In this document: piece by piece, positions 32,425 through 41,378 of the stretch
Position numbering within the stretch: the first letter of the stretch is position 1
Layout of the letters: every line of letters starts with the position of its first letter
Source: a virus
Strand: one strand, 5' to 3'
Length of the DNA stretch: 48,085 nt
Virus record (IMG/VR): IMGVR_UViG_3300047444_000117
Coordinates: 1 to 48,085 of that record
The notes under the pieces: generated by a model
Told to the model about the DNA's origin: nothing
What the model saw: the letters and a program-made list of their open reading frames with translations, nothing else
Database searches by the model: none
Translations under genes and position numbers: made by a program

Positions 32425-32861
32425 TGCCTCCCCGAACGGATATTAGTTACTTGCCAGCGGCTAACGCCAAACTCCGCGCAGAGGTCTTTAACTCGCGCGG
32501 TACTGGCTCGGATTTGTGCGGCTTGCTCAGCGGTTAGCTTTTGTTTCCCGCCTACGCGGTTGCGGTCCCGCGAGTCGCGCATGTTGCGGCTACGAGAGCC
32601 CCAATACAGGTGATTAGGGTTACAGCACGCCTTGTTATCGCATGTGTGGCATGCGTGCGGCTTTCCCTCCGGCGGCCCGCCTTTTACCGCCGTTAGCGCG
32701 GCCCTGTGCGCACGCTGCGGCTTACCGTCCCGCATGATTTGCCCGTATCCCGTGGACGCGAAAGAGGCTAACCACGGCCAACACTCGTTAGGTCCGCGCT
32801 TATCAACTTTCGCCCACAGTCTCACAAGGAACGGGCCGTTTATTCTCACGGCCCTAGCCAC
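32409..32861 (-). CDS. HNH endonuclease of a second family, between SSB-like and exonuclease genes
   Basis: This 150-residue protein lacks the AP2 domain of the five paralogues. It has ECWPWLASFASTGYG (a NUMOD/HNH_3-like entry), HRAALTAVKGGPPEGKPHACHTCDNKACCNPNHLYWGS (about 50-87, with the His and Cys cluster) and an end region KLTAEQAAQIRAS...CAEFGVSRWQVTNIRSG, a helix-turn-helix. It is probably a free-standing homing endonuclease that overlaps the exonuclease gene. Confidence 0.85.
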   Translation of the reverse strand: MARAVRINGPFLVRLWAKVDKRGPNECWPWLASFASTGYGQIMRDGKPQRAHRAALTAVKGGPPEGKPHACHTCDNKACCNPNHLYWGSRSRNMRDSRDRNRVGGKQKLTAEQAAQIRASTARVKDLCAEFGVSRWQVTNIRSGRQWTQI

Positions 32862-32863
32862 GA

Positions 32864-33706
32864 TTAACCCAACGAGGCCAGCGGGTCCGCGCTCGCTTCA
32901 TTCTCCGGGGCCTCACCACGCTCCGGCGTCTCAGCCTCAGGAATGTCCGCCTCCGGGGTACCCTCCGGCGCGCCTGCAATAGCGGCCAGCGGGTGTGCTT
33001 TCCAGTTAGCGGCTTTCATGATTCGCTCTTGGAGGACGTTCTTAGAGCGCTTGGGGCTAGTGACATTGCCTTTATCGTCTTTGCGCTCCTCGTAGAAGCC
33101 GGGGATATGGATCGAATCCCACATAGCCTTATTAGCGAGGTCCCAAATGAACGCCTTAAGCTCTGTGAGGGCCGGGGCAACCTCAACCGTAACCATGTTG
33201 CCTGTAAGAACGTCTTGAACGGACGTACCACGGAAGTTATAACCGTTAGGTCCCTTTAGGTTTGCGTACACCTTCTTACCGTCTTTGCTCTTGCGGTGGA
33301 ACACCTCAACGATAAACGGCTTACCCAAGAGTTGCGCCATGTGGGTAGCGGTACCGCCGTGCGCCGCGTTCATCATGGTAAAGAGCTTGAAGAAGTTAGC
33401 ACGGTCACTGAAGCTAAGAGTCTCCTGTACCGTGACACGTTGCGGAATGAGCGTACCGTCATCCATCTTGCGGGGCTCATGGTTCGGGCCGGAAAGCTCA
33501 AACACCAAGTCCACCTTATCCCGCAAAACCATCTTGCCTTGCATGTTCTCTTCTTCGTGCTTACCAAGCTCGAAGTAACCAACGAGGCGCGCACGGGCCA
33601 TGCCAGCGGCGGGAGGCGTATACTCCGCGCTCTGCTTAACTTGCGTCATGTCCGGACCAGTCTTAGCGGCTTGTGCGATTACGTCAGCGAGATTAAATTG
33701 CGTCAT
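32864..33706 (-). CDS. Single-stranded DNA-binding-like protein with DPLASLG tail
   Basis: This 280-residue protein is like the ssDNA-binding proteins of T7-related phages: an N-terminal MTQFNLADVIAQAAKTG, a beta-rich core (about 35-190) and a proline/glutamate-rich acidic tail (about 245-273) that ends DPLASLG. Acidic tails of SSBs recruit partners. The same final motif ends the 41874-42242 protein. It has a TTTAGGACTACAC leader and precedes the polymerase downstream on the map, consistent with high early expression. Confidence 0.75.
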   Translation of the reverse strand: MTQFNLADVIAQAAKTGPDMTQVKQSAEYTPPAAGMARARLVGYFELGKHEEENMQGKMVLRDKVDLVFELSGPNHEPRKMDDGTLIPQRVTVQETLSFSDRANFFKLFTMMNAAHGGTATHMAQLLGKPFIVEVFHRKSKDGKKVYANLKGPNGYNFRGTSVQDVLTGNMVTVEVAPALTELKAFIWDLANKAMWDSIHIPGFYEERKDDKGNVTSPKRSKNVLQERIMKAANWKAHPLAAIAGAPEGTPEADIPEAETPERGEAPENEASADPLASLG

Positions 33707-33741
33707 GTATATGTGTAGTCCTAAATGATTGTGTGTTTGAT

Positions 33742-36150
33742 TTAGTGAAGAAACGAGGGCGTGTAGCCGCTCATGTATTGTTGTCTCAGTTCAACGCGGA
33801 ATTTATCGGCGCATTGGTCAAAGTCTCCAGTAAAGCCGTTCTCTTGCATCATGTTGTTTCCGTGCACCGTGACACTTGGTACAGGTACAGGAATGGTCCA
33901 GCCGAAATACCACTCCATAAAATCGCTAGCGCCCAACATGCACGCATGGAGAAGCGCGCTAGACTCATGGAGTACTTCTTTGCGTGCGTCCGCGTACAGC
34001 GCGTCATGCACTTGGTTTACGAGTAACGCCCGATGGTTGAAATTCTTACGGGCGTAGAACGCACGAATAGCCAACCACATAGCCGCCTTAGCCCACTCAC
34101 CGCCAGTACCCTGTACCTCGTAGTTGGCAATTTCCGTAGGGCTAAAACCTTGCGTCATACCGCCTTGGCGAATAACCCAAGCCGGGGACGGGGACTCCCG
34201 GTAGCTATAAATCTTGTTATCAGGCGTTACGCTGAAGCCCTTACCAAGCTGGCACATAAGGCCCGGTACGTCCGGGTGTGGCTGTACGTTTTGCGTTGGT
34301 CGGCGGCTGCGTTTAATGCGCTCCGTCTTTTGGCGGTTGTACTCCTCAAGCTCGGGGTACCGTTCGTTCTCCGCCTTGATAAGCGCTTGCACGTCCTCAA
34401 GGCTCATGCCGGTGGTTTCCGCAATCTTGGTAGCGCCCGCACCGTAGGCACGTTGGAACGAGAATTCCTTAGCGCCTTGCCGCTTCTTAGGCCAACCCTC
34501 ACGCGGAGCGATACCTTTATCCTTATCGCCCTTACACCACAGCAAAGCCTCCTCATACGTGCAACCCTCTTTCTGGCTAACACGTACACAGTGCATATCA
34601 AGGCCCGCATTCAAGTCCGCGATAAGCTGCTTACAGCCGGAGAGAATCGCCTGTACGTACACCTCAAGGGAGGTAAAGTCAGACTGGACGATTTGCCCGT
34701 CCTCGCCAAAGCGCGACTCAAATACCAGCTTTACCTGGCTACCTGACTTAAGAGCACCGTTTTCGTCTAGCTCGCCCTTAGGGACGTTTTGTAGGTTCGG
34801 GTTATTGGACGAGAAGCGCGCCGTAACCGTGGACGTGTGGTTAATGCTGTGGTGGATAATGGAGTCAATGCCAACGAGCATTAGCATGCCCTTAGCCTCG
34901 CCCGTCTTTTCGTCCACCGTGTAGTAATAGGTACCAAGGTCTTTGCTGAGCTTGGCTACCTCGGAGAGGGTCTTTAGGAAAGGGATATCCCGGTTACCCA
35001 ACGCCTCGATAACTTCTCCTGCAACGCTGTACAACCCCTCCGTACTACTGGACCATTCCGGCCTAGGCTCGGTGAATCCGGGAAACTCGTAGAAGTAATC
35101 CCGCATTGCTGACTTGGGCTTACTAAGGTCGTCAACCTTTTTAGTAATAGTCTTGTACTCGCCCGCGTTCTTACCGCTGAGATACCGCACGGGCTCCGGT
35201 TGGTGCGCTAGCCTCGTCCAGTCCTCTACCGACATGGTTTCAAAGGTAGGCTTACCGTCTACCGTTGTGGGCCTCCCCTTTAGGTATAGGTGCTTCTCCT
35301 CTTTCTTCGTGTACGCTTGCTTGCCGTCCTCGTCCAAGATAGGCGTGCGCTTTTCGTACTTGACCTTGCCACCAAAGATTAGCGGGCTAAGGTGGTACCG
35401 ATTCGACCAATTGAAGTCAAACGGCAATTCCTCAGGGAGGTACGCGCGTAGCTCGGTGGTAATCTCCTGTAGCTTCTTCTGCAATTCGGAGGCGAGCTTA
35501 AGGCCCAACTCCTTATTAACAAACATGCCATTTTTTTCCATTTCGACCGAACACAGCAAGCTACCCATGTTAAGGAGAATGGATTTAACTTGCCCGGTCT
35601 TGCGTGCTTTCTCTAACTGTCCCTTGAAAATGAGGCGAGTATTACCAATGTCCCCGTGTCCGCTTTCGTCACCACAGAGGTAACGCATAAGCAAATCTCG
35701 GTCAATGTCTACCGTATCTACGCCTGCGTTCCAAAGTGCCTTTACCTCGTCAATCTTGAGATTGCCACCGTAGGCAGGAACCATGTCGTCCATGCTGAGC
35801 ATTTGGCTAGACGGCTGCATACCGTCTAGTAGATACTGAGCCAATTGTACGTCCCAAACATTTCCGCCCCGCGCTACAAACTCCATCCACGCGTCGTAAT
35901 TTTGCGGCTCGCGGAGCGCATACAAGAGGTCGAATTTTATATTTTGACCTACTAGTAGCGTAGTGCCCTTAAGCAAACGAGTAAACCAATCAAACGGCTT
36001 AGCGGCCCGTCCGTAATACGCTCCCTCTACTGGCCCGTCCCCAACAGCCCAACCCGCCGCAACTATGAAATTCTCCGCTAGGAACGGAGAACCCTTGCGC
36101 TTCATATAGGACTTAATAGACGTTTCCAAGTCAAACGTAACGAATGACAC
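33742..36150 (-). CDS. DNA polymerase I-family replicative polymerase
   Basis: This 802-residue polymerase starts at GTG with AAGGAG upstream. The 3'-5' exonuclease has Asp7/Glu9 (FDLET), Asn70-Asp74 (NIKFD) and Tyr157-x3-Asp161. Polymerase motifs are Asp491 (QSDFTSLE), Arg557/Lys561 (RQGAKEFSFQRAYG) and His715-Asp716 (VHDALYAD). All catalytic residues are present. It resembles T7-group PolA enzymes. No host-factor binding loop can be assigned by eye. Confidence 0.95.
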   Translation of the reverse strand: MSFVTFDLETSIKSYMKRKGSPFLAENFIVAAGWAVGDGPVEGAYYGRAAKPFDWFTRLLKGTTLLVGQNIKFDLLYALREPQNYDAWMEFVARGGNVWDVQLAQYLLDGMQPSSQMLSMDDMVPAYGGNLKIDEVKALWNAGVDTVDIDRDLLMRYLCGDESGHGDIGNTRLIFKGQLEKARKTGQVKSILLNMGSLLCSVEMEKNGMFVNKELGLKLASELQKKLQEITTELRAYLPEELPFDFNWSNRYHLSPLIFGGKVKYEKRTPILDEDGKQAYTKKEEKHLYLKGRPTTVDGKPTFETMSVEDWTRLAHQPEPVRYLSGKNAGEYKTITKKVDDLSKPKSAMRDYFYEFPGFTEPRPEWSSSTEGLYSVAGEVIEALGNRDIPFLKTLSEVAKLSKDLGTYYYTVDEKTGEAKGMLMLVGIDSIIHHSINHTSTVTARFSSNNPNLQNVPKGELDENGALKSGSQVKLVFESRFGEDGQIVQSDFTSLEVYVQAILSGCKQLIADLNAGLDMHCVRVSQKEGCTYEEALLWCKGDKDKGIAPREGWPKKRQGAKEFSFQRAYGAGATKIAETTGMSLEDVQALIKAENERYPELEEYNRQKTERIKRSRRPTQNVQPHPDVPGLMCQLGKGFSVTPDNKIYSYRESPSPAWVIRQGGMTQGFSPTEIANYEVQGTGGEWAKAAMWLAIRAFYARKNFNHRALLVNQVHDALYADARKEVLHESSALLHACMLGASDFMEWYFGWTIPVPVPSVTVHGNNMMQENGFTGDFDQCADKFRVELRQQYMSGYTPSFLH

Positions 36151-36163
36151 GTATCAGTACTCC

Positions 36164-36712
36164 TTAGTTTGTCAGTTCAGTAAAACGCAGCATGAAACGG
36201 AGATAAGCCTCGCGGCTCGGTTGCGGACGTACCCGGCGTCTAATCGGCTCGATGCCACGCGCCCAACTCCATGCGATCATGTCGGTACCGTGAAGCTCAG
36301 GGCGCGGCTTAGGCATAAGGTCGCGCCGCTCCGTCACCAACATACGGAGGTCCGCTTGCTTAACGCTTGGGTCCAGCGGGAACACCAACCCAAACCGCGC
36401 ACAGATAGCACGCTCTACGCGTTGCTCAATCTCTTTGTATTGCGGGACGAGTTGTTTAAGTGGGCTGGACAAGTCGCCCATGTACGCTTCAGAGGCGTCA
36501 TGCAAGAGGCCCGCTAGGGCATGCTCAGGCGGTACCAACTCGGAGACCGCTACGGAGTGTTGCGCAACGCTATAGAAGTCCCGCGTATGGCCCGTGAATC
36601 GGTTAATGCGGCTGAGGGCGTGGGCTACGTCCTCAATATCAATCATGTCCGCCGTAGGGTTGCCAAAGTCAAAGTAGCGGCCCGTAGCGGTTAGGATTTG
36701 CGGAGGCATCAT
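36164..36712 (-). CDS. HD-domain nucleotide phosphohydrolase (YfbR/DatZ-like)
   Basis: This 182-residue protein has RYFDFGNP, IEDVAHALSRINRFTGHT, QHSVAV (His52), HDASEAYMGD (His71-Asp72) and VKQADLRML (Asp121), the full HD metal set. The family removes phosphates from deoxynucleotides and includes the dATP triphosphohydrolase DatZ. Together with the two MazG-like proteins it forms a dNTP-pool group. The start overlaps the previous stop (ATGA). Confidence 0.82.
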   Translation of the reverse strand: MMPPQILTATGRYFDFGNPTADMIDIEDVAHALSRINRFTGHTRDFYSVAQHSVAVSELVPPEHALAGLLHDASEAYMGDLSSPLKQLVPQYKEIEQRVERAICARFGLVFPLDPSVKQADLRMLVTERRDLMPKPRPELHGTDMIAWSWARGIEPIRRRVRPQPSREAYLRFMLRFTELTN

Positions 36713-36954
36713 TTAACCTTGACAGTGGTTGTGTACGGCGTGGCCGATTTACCTTGCAGCGAACGTGTTCCGCTCGATACGGTGTTACCGTCCGCGTCTT
36801 TGATAGCTATCAAGATTTCGTACCTAAATCCTGGCTTGATACACGGTGCGGTTACTTTGAATTCCGCTTTTGGTCCGCCGTACACCTCCGCGTAACTGTC
36901 CTGAGCGTAAAGCCCAGCAAGTCCAATTCTCGCCCGTATTGCTGACGTGTCCAT
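36709..36954 (-). CDS. Small beta-rich early protein, unknown
   Basis: This 81-residue protein lies between the ligase and HD genes with one- and four-base overlaps. Sequence segments such as EVYGGPKAEFKVTAPC, RYEILIAIKDADGNTV and PYTTTVKVK look like a small beta sandwich. No motif or membrane segment is present. Confidence 0.65.
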   Translation of the reverse strand: MDTSAIRARIGLAGLYAQDSYAEVYGGPKAEFKVTAPCIKPGFRYEILIAIKDADGNTVSSGTRSLQGKSATPYTTTVKVK

Positions 36955-37871
36955 TAGGTATCCTCAATGTGGCGAAACGCCTTGTAAACCGGATGACGAG
37001 GCGCGTCTACAGTCCCGTGGTCAAAATGCTTGAAAGTGACAAGACGGCCCAAGAGTTGACTTTTACCCTCCCATAACTCCCTACGCTGACTCGCGGTAAA
37101 GCCAGTTCCAATATTGAACCGCACGCCTCCCCGTTCAACCACAAGCGCCCCAAGAGTGCCTTTGCCAACGAGGCCAGCTTTAGCCGTGCTGCGCTCCGTC
37201 TTGCCTGTAGCGTCCTTAGTCGCCTCATTTTCATTCTTCATTTCCTCCTCGAAGCCAACGATTACCGCCTCAGCGTCTACAAAGCGCTTGACCTTGACTA
37301 ATCCGCCCTCGCGTTCCGTGGAACGTCCGTGTTTATACAGTCCGCAATGGTCACGAATCATCATTCCTTCATAACCCTCGGCCAACCACATAGCCTCTTT
37401 CTCGTCCAACATTTCCATGCGTGTGCACATGTGCTGTGGTACGGTCTTTACGCGGTCAATAAACGCGGCCATGTGCGGACGCTCCCACGGAGCAACCTTG
37501 GAGTACACGTAATCGCTACGCTCCCAAAATTCCACGTTGGGTAACACTGCGTCAAACACATAGAAAGTAAAGCCCTCGTCTAGCGGGTTAGATTTACTCA
37601 TAACCGCCATACTGTTTTGCATACAGTTAGGGTCTGTGGCGCGGCCTACCACTAGCTCACCGTCCAGACCGTCCAACTCGTTCCGGTATCGGCTAAAGAA
37701 CGTCTGTACCTTGGGGTTAGGGATAGGCTTAAGGCTACGGCTATACGCAACACCGCCGAACACCACGCAGCGGATACCGTCAATCTTTGGCGAGGCCCAC
37801 ACAGGAAACTGGATAAGCTCCGGCTTGGTGAGCGTTGCGGCAAGATTGGGTTTGAATCCTTGTGGAATCAA
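36954..37871 (-). CDS. ATP-dependent DNA ligase
   Basis: This 305-residue ligase of T7 size class has adenylation motif KIDGIR with Lys29, then DGLDGELVVGR, TFYVFDAV, LAEGYEGMMIRDH and a final VKVKRF. These are the nucleotidyltransferase motifs I, III, IIIa, IV and V. The C-terminal OB fold (KGTLGALVVERGGVRFNIGTGF) is present. It joins Okazaki fragments in the T7-like replication set. Confidence 0.93.
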   Translation of the reverse strand: MIPQGFKPNLAATLTKPELIQFPVWASPKIDGIRCVVFGGVAYSRSLKPIPNPKVQTFFSRYRNELDGLDGELVVGRATDPNCMQNSMAVMSKSNPLDEGFTFYVFDAVLPNVEFWERSDYVYSKVAPWERPHMAAFIDRVKTVPQHMCTRMEMLDEKEAMWLAEGYEGMMIRDHCGLYKHGRSTEREGGLVKVKRFVDAEAVIVGFEEEMKNENEATKDATGKTERSTAKAGLVGKGTLGALVVERGGVRFNIGTGFTASQRRELWEGKSQLLGRLVTFKHFDHGTVDAPRHPVYKAFRHIEDT

Positions 37872-38008
37872 GCTGTAATCTCCAGTTCGTTAATGTCGCC
37901 CCAACAGTCCAGGGAATCGCGGATACACTCCTTGAGGTTTGACGTGTCGCGCTCTTGCCACTCCTCCACGTCGTCTACCTCAATCTCAAAGCTAACCTTG
38001 ACTTTCAT
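37868..38008 (-). CDS. Small acidic early protein, unknown
   Basis: I start this gene at ATG 38008 (MKVKVSFEIEVDDVEEW), which overlaps the stop of the lipoprotein gene (TAATG). The 46-residue product is strongly acidic with two Cys. The upstream in-frame ATG at 38056 would lie inside the lipoprotein gene. Function unknown. Confidence 0.6.
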   Translation of the reverse strand: MKVKVSFEIEVDDVEEWQERDTSNLKECIRDSLDCWGDINELEITA

Positions 38009-38403
38009 TAACGACGCCCCGAACGGAAAGAACCAAACGAGGGCGAGCGGGACCAACCCGTAGGGCTACTCCGGGACGGTGCGCTATAGCTGTATGTCGT
38101 GCGCGGCGCAACGCGGGTAACGTTGGTTACGCTCTTGTTAATCACGGTGGTATTGCGCTGGACTCCGCCCACGCCCCCGCCGCTCATGAGGTGGCCCATG
38201 AGCATCCCCGTAAAGAACCCGTCATGAGCCGGAGGAGCGGCTTGGATAACCGTTACCGGGGCTTGGGGTACCGCGTTCATAACAGGGGCTTGTGGAGGCT
38301 GTACGTAGGTCACAGGGGCCGCTCCGGGAGAACACGCAGCGATCAACGCCGCAACCGCGATACAGCCCGCGCCGATAATCAGAATCTTTCTAGTGTTGTT
38401 CAT
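38008..38403 (-). CDS. Early lipoprotein between ligase and helicase genes
   Basis: The ATG at 38403 (AAAGGA upstream) is preferred over 38427, because it places a short basic N-terminus before the hydrophobic segment. The 131-residue product has a signal and lipobox LIAAC (Cys24), then a proline/alanine-rich region, HDGFFTGMLMGHLMSGGGVGG, and a Ser/Arg-rich basic tail. A lipoprotein inside a replication cluster suggests an early envelope function such as superinfection exclusion; that is inference. Confidence 0.7.
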   Translation of the reverse strand: MNNTRKILIIGAGCIAVAALIAACSPGAAPVTYVQPPQAPVMNAVPQAPVTVIQAAPPAHDGFFTGMLMGHLMSGGGVGGVQRNTTVINKSVTNVTRVAPRTTYSYSAPSRSSPTGWSRSPSFGSFRSGRR

Positions 38404-38494
38404 TCCGTATCCTTTAGGGCGTGCCATATCTCACATACGAGTACGCACATGCCCGGTAAAATTATTGGTAACTGGATCAGTACAACTAAGCTAA

Positions 38495-39790
38495 TCACGC
38501 CGCTTCAGTAGGCATAAGGAGGCGTCCCCGGTCACCATCAAAGATGACTTCAGCTTGTGGGCTCTTGGGTTGTCCCGTGCGGGCGAGCTTGTTTTTAGTA
38601 AGCCCGATCCAACGGGTCTTTTCGTAAAACGAATCATTGCTCGACCCAAGGGTAATGATTGCGTCCGCCGCACCTTGCTTGCCGGTCTTGCTATCCTTGA
38701 GCATGGAGAGCGTAGGAAACGTTAGGCCGTCACCGTCCGCGCTAATCTGTGAGTTAGCTATTACCGGCGTGTCATACTTGACAGCCATAAGTCGCGCCCA
38801 CTGATACATAGCTTCTAGCAATTGGTCTGTACGTTGCCCTCCGTTAAGAGCGGACCCGCTAAACTTGATGTTGTCTACCATGTCAAACACAACCAAGCCT
38901 GGAGGACAGCGGCGCATAATGTCCTCTACCTCGTAGCTATAAAAGTCGTGAATATCCATAACGCGGATACGGTCCACGCCACCAACGGCTGAGGCGTAGG
39001 CGCTTTTAATCTCGCTCCTTTGCGTGAGCTTTATAAGGTCCGCAGTAGTAGCGTTAAGCGCTGACTGATAGATACGGTGGACGATTCGCCTACCCGGCCC
39101 CTCGTTGTTAAACCACAGAACGTACCTTCCGTGGTCAGGGCCGTAATACTCGTCAAACTGGCGGGCCATGTGTGTAACCTCGGAAGCTACAAACGTGGTC
39201 TTACCTTTATCGGGCCGCGCGGCAAGTACAAGGAAGTCACCCGGCCTAACAGGACGCATGACGAGGTTTAGACACTCCAGCCGGAAATGTAATCCCCGGT
39301 CGTCCTTATCATCTTGGAGAATGTCCTCAATATCGGTATCAACCCAAGGTACCTTACCCTTGCGTGTCGTGTTGGTCTCGTACCGGGTCATTTCCTCGCG
39401 GAGCGAGATATAAAGGTCTATCTCCTCTCCAGATTCGTACTTCTTAACGAGGTCCGTTACGCGGTGCGCCGTCTCCGCTGCGAGCAAGCGCTCCATAATC
39501 CCGGCTTCTAACGCAGGGTCGCAATCCTCGCTAAACACACTGCCTAGGTAACTGCGGTAAAGCCCTAGTTGCTCCGGGGTTAGCGTTGGGTGCGCGAACG
39601 AGCCGAACCACAACATAAACGGGTCAAGCTCGATACGGTCAACGCCCGCAAACTCCGTAAAGTACTTACCAAAGTCCGCGAGGATTACCTTGCTCTTTTC
39701 CTCCAGTGCTACTGTGGGTACCGCTTTAGCTAATCGGTCGTATCGCTCCTTGCTCTTAAACAGGCGGAGCAAAGTAATCTCTAATGACAT
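38495..39790 (-). CDS. DnaB-type replicative helicase
   Basis: This 431-residue helicase has Walker A ARPDKGKTT (191-199; the usual leading Gly is Ala), a Walker B-like LVVFDMVDN, and QISADG and late arginine motifs of the RecA fold. The N-terminal part is not a primase: the primase is separate (40239-41063), so the T7 gp4 functions are carried by two genes. A homing endonuclease gene lies between them. TTAGGAGTAC precedes its ATG. Confidence 0.9.
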   Translation of the reverse strand: MSLEITLLRLFKSKERYDRLAKAVPTVALEEKSKVILADFGKYFTEFAGVDRIELDPFMLWFGSFAHPTLTPEQLGLYRSYLGSVFSEDCDPALEAGIMERLLAAETAHRVTDLVKKYESGEEIDLYISLREEMTRYETNTTRKGKVPWVDTDIEDILQDDKDDRGLHFRLECLNLVMRPVRPGDFLVLAARPDKGKTTFVASEVTHMARQFDEYYGPDHGRYVLWFNNEGPGRRIVHRIYQSALNATTADLIKLTQRSEIKSAYASAVGGVDRIRVMDIHDFYSYEVEDIMRRCPPGLVVFDMVDNIKFSGSALNGGQRTDQLLEAMYQWARLMAVKYDTPVIANSQISADGDGLTFPTLSMLKDSKTGKQGAADAIITLGSSNDSFYEKTRWIGLTKNKLARTGQPKSPQAEVIFDGDRGRLLMPTEAA

Positions 39791-39808
39791 GCGGTTTTGT
39801 ACTCCTAA

Positions 39809-40279
39809 CTATCCGTGGTTTGCAAACTCTCCGTGGTGTAGCTCTCTTGCTGTACGTACCACGTACTCAGCCTCCTCTTTGGTAGGAAAGCGACCTAGAT
39901 TAACCTTCTTACCGCCAATACGGAGTTGCGCAAGCCATTTGCCCCGACTGGCCACGTAGGAGACTCCCTTAATTCCACTGGTGTTGCTAATACTCCTCCT
40001 GTGGTTGCGCTGATTTTGTACGCGTGTTGCGGGCCGCAGATTCGTCCACACGTTGTTTGACCTATTAAGGTCTTTGTGGTCAACGTCATGCGGAGGCCAC
40101 AAACCCGTCACCAGAAAGTAAGCTAATCTATGCGCTCTGTAGTCTCTACCCTTGTGGCGTACGCGCCTATAACCAAACTGCGCGGGCGTATCTACGCGCC
40201 TCTCACCCTCGTAGATTGCCCCGGTGGTTTTGTCGTACCTAAACAGCGTACTTAATTCCCTGTCTGTCAAATTCTCCAT
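39809..40279 (-). CDS. HNH-AP2 homing endonuclease 4, between primase and helicase
   Basis: I start at ATG 40279 (GAGG upstream); 40288 is an alternative. The 156-residue protein has HNH core VDHKDLNRSNNVWTNLR and AP2-like GIKGVSYVASRGKWLAQL, ending HHGEFANHG. The start lies within the end of the primase gene. It separates primase from helicase, domains joined in T7 gp4. Confidence 0.87.
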   Translation of the reverse strand: MENLTDRELSTLFRYDKTTGAIYEGERRVDTPAQFGYRRVRHKGRDYRAHRLAYFLVTGLWPPHDVDHKDLNRSNNVWTNLRPATRVQNQRNHRRSISNTSGIKGVSYVASRGKWLAQLRIGGKKVNLGRFPTKEEAEYVVRTARELHHGEFANHG

Positions 40280-41063
40280 AAATCTCATCCCTCGGTACTA
40301 ACTTAGGGTCTCGCCCAAATATCACGTTATACGTTTCGCAACCGTATGCACGAAGTTGCTTTATTATTACCTCTGCCGCACTCCGCCCCGCCCTATCCGA
40401 GTCAAGAGCTACTATTACCGGGCGTCTTGACTCTATTAACTTCGCGGCGGTGTAAGGGGATAGCTTTGTACCAAGTAGCGCCCAAGACTCAACGCCGCAC
40501 TTTGCTAGCTTTACGGTGCTGAGTATGTCCTCCGTGAGGGCCACGGACGGCCCCGTACCCTCTTTGAATACTAGGTTGGACTTGTCCGCTTTCGGGTTAA
40601 GTACCTTTCGCGGGTGTGTCGGATCTAGAGTGCGCGCTTGCCAGTAAACAATCTTCCCGCTGTCGTTCTTAACCGGCAACACCACACGCTGTAGAGACGT
40701 ACAGTAATAGATACCCAAGCTCTCTATATCTGTGTTACTAACTCCAGCCCGATAGAGCCATACACGGGCCGCAAGGGGCCATTGCTGCGGCTCATAGACG
40801 GCGGGCATGGGTAGGCTAGGGCTAATCTGCGCGATCCGCTCAGCGGCCCTCCTACGCTCGATACGCGCTAGTTTCTCTGCTAGATTCTCCGGGGCTTTCT
40901 CGTGCCAGCCACGATACGAGCATCTATGACAGTACGCGCTATACCCGCCCTCTTTGTGGTTAAGCTGGAGGGCCGCGCCCTCTCCGCAAGCATGCGGAAT
41001 CTTGCGCGTGTATCCCTCCGGCAACCTCTCAGCGTGCGCTACCCAATCCTTAGAATCGCTCAC
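40239..41063 (-). CDS. DNA primase (T7 gp4A-like, zinc + TOPRIM)
   Basis: This 274-residue primase has a zinc-binding N-terminus (HACGEG...YCHRCSYRGWH, with Cys26, Cys45 and Cys48), a central region (VSNTDIESLGIYYCTSLQRVVLPV) and a TOPRIM motif PVIVALDSDRAGRSAAEVI. It makes RNA primers for the helicase-polymerase replisome. It ends before any helicase domain. Confidence 0.9.
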   Translation of the reverse strand: MSDSKDWVAHAERLPEGYTRKIPHACGEGAALQLNHKEGGYSAYCHRCSYRGWHEKAPENLAEKLARIERRRAAERIAQISPSLPMPAVYEPQQWPLAARVWLYRAGVSNTDIESLGIYYCTSLQRVVLPVKNDSGKIVYWQARTLDPTHPRKVLNPKADKSNLVFKEGTGPSVALTEDILSTVKLAKCGVESWALLGTKLSPYTAAKLIESRRPVIVALDSDRAGRSAAEVIIKQLRAYGCETYNVIFGRDPKLVPRDEIYGEFDRQGIKYAV

Positions 41064-41075
41064 GCTGTAACCTCC

Positions 41076-41369
41076 TTAAAACTGTTTGTCTACGCCGTGC
41101 TTTGCGGCCTCTGCTGTAGCCACGGTAGCAACCCGGTTAGCCTCATGTGCGGCTTTACCTGCAAGTTGGTCGGCGCTATACGCTTGTACTCGGTGATACG
41201 AGGCGAGTTGACCAAAGCGAGCTACCCGCGACTCCGCACGTTTAACCATCACGCTAAGGCTTTTAACGTGCATGTCTACCAACTTAGCCCGGACGACTAC
41301 GGACATAGTTGCGGCGGCTTGGTGTGCTGCATTGAACGCAACGAGTACGGCGCGTGTAATATGGTGCAT
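41076..41369 (-). CDS. Alanine-rich helical early protein, unknown
   Basis: This 97-residue, Ala/Val-rich, probably all-helical protein (AVLVAFNAAHQAAATMSVVVRAKL and AHEANRVATVATAEAAKHG) lies upstream of the primase. No enzymatic motif. Small early proteins in this position of T7-like phages often bind host enzymes. Confidence 0.6.
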   Translation of the reverse strand: MHHITRAVLVAFNAAHQAAATMSVVVRAKLVDMHVKSLSVMVKRAESRVARFGQLASYHRVQAYSADQLAGKAAHEANRVATVATAEAAKHGVDKQF

Positions 41370-41378
41370 GACTGCTCC

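Noticed and set aside
33706-33725. Leader of the SSB-like gene resembling the SP6 promoter (ATTTAGG...ACAC.TATA)
   Set aside because: The shared bases are explained by the AGGA ribosome site; a start there would leave the mRNA leaderless, and other copies of the leader lack the TATAG end.
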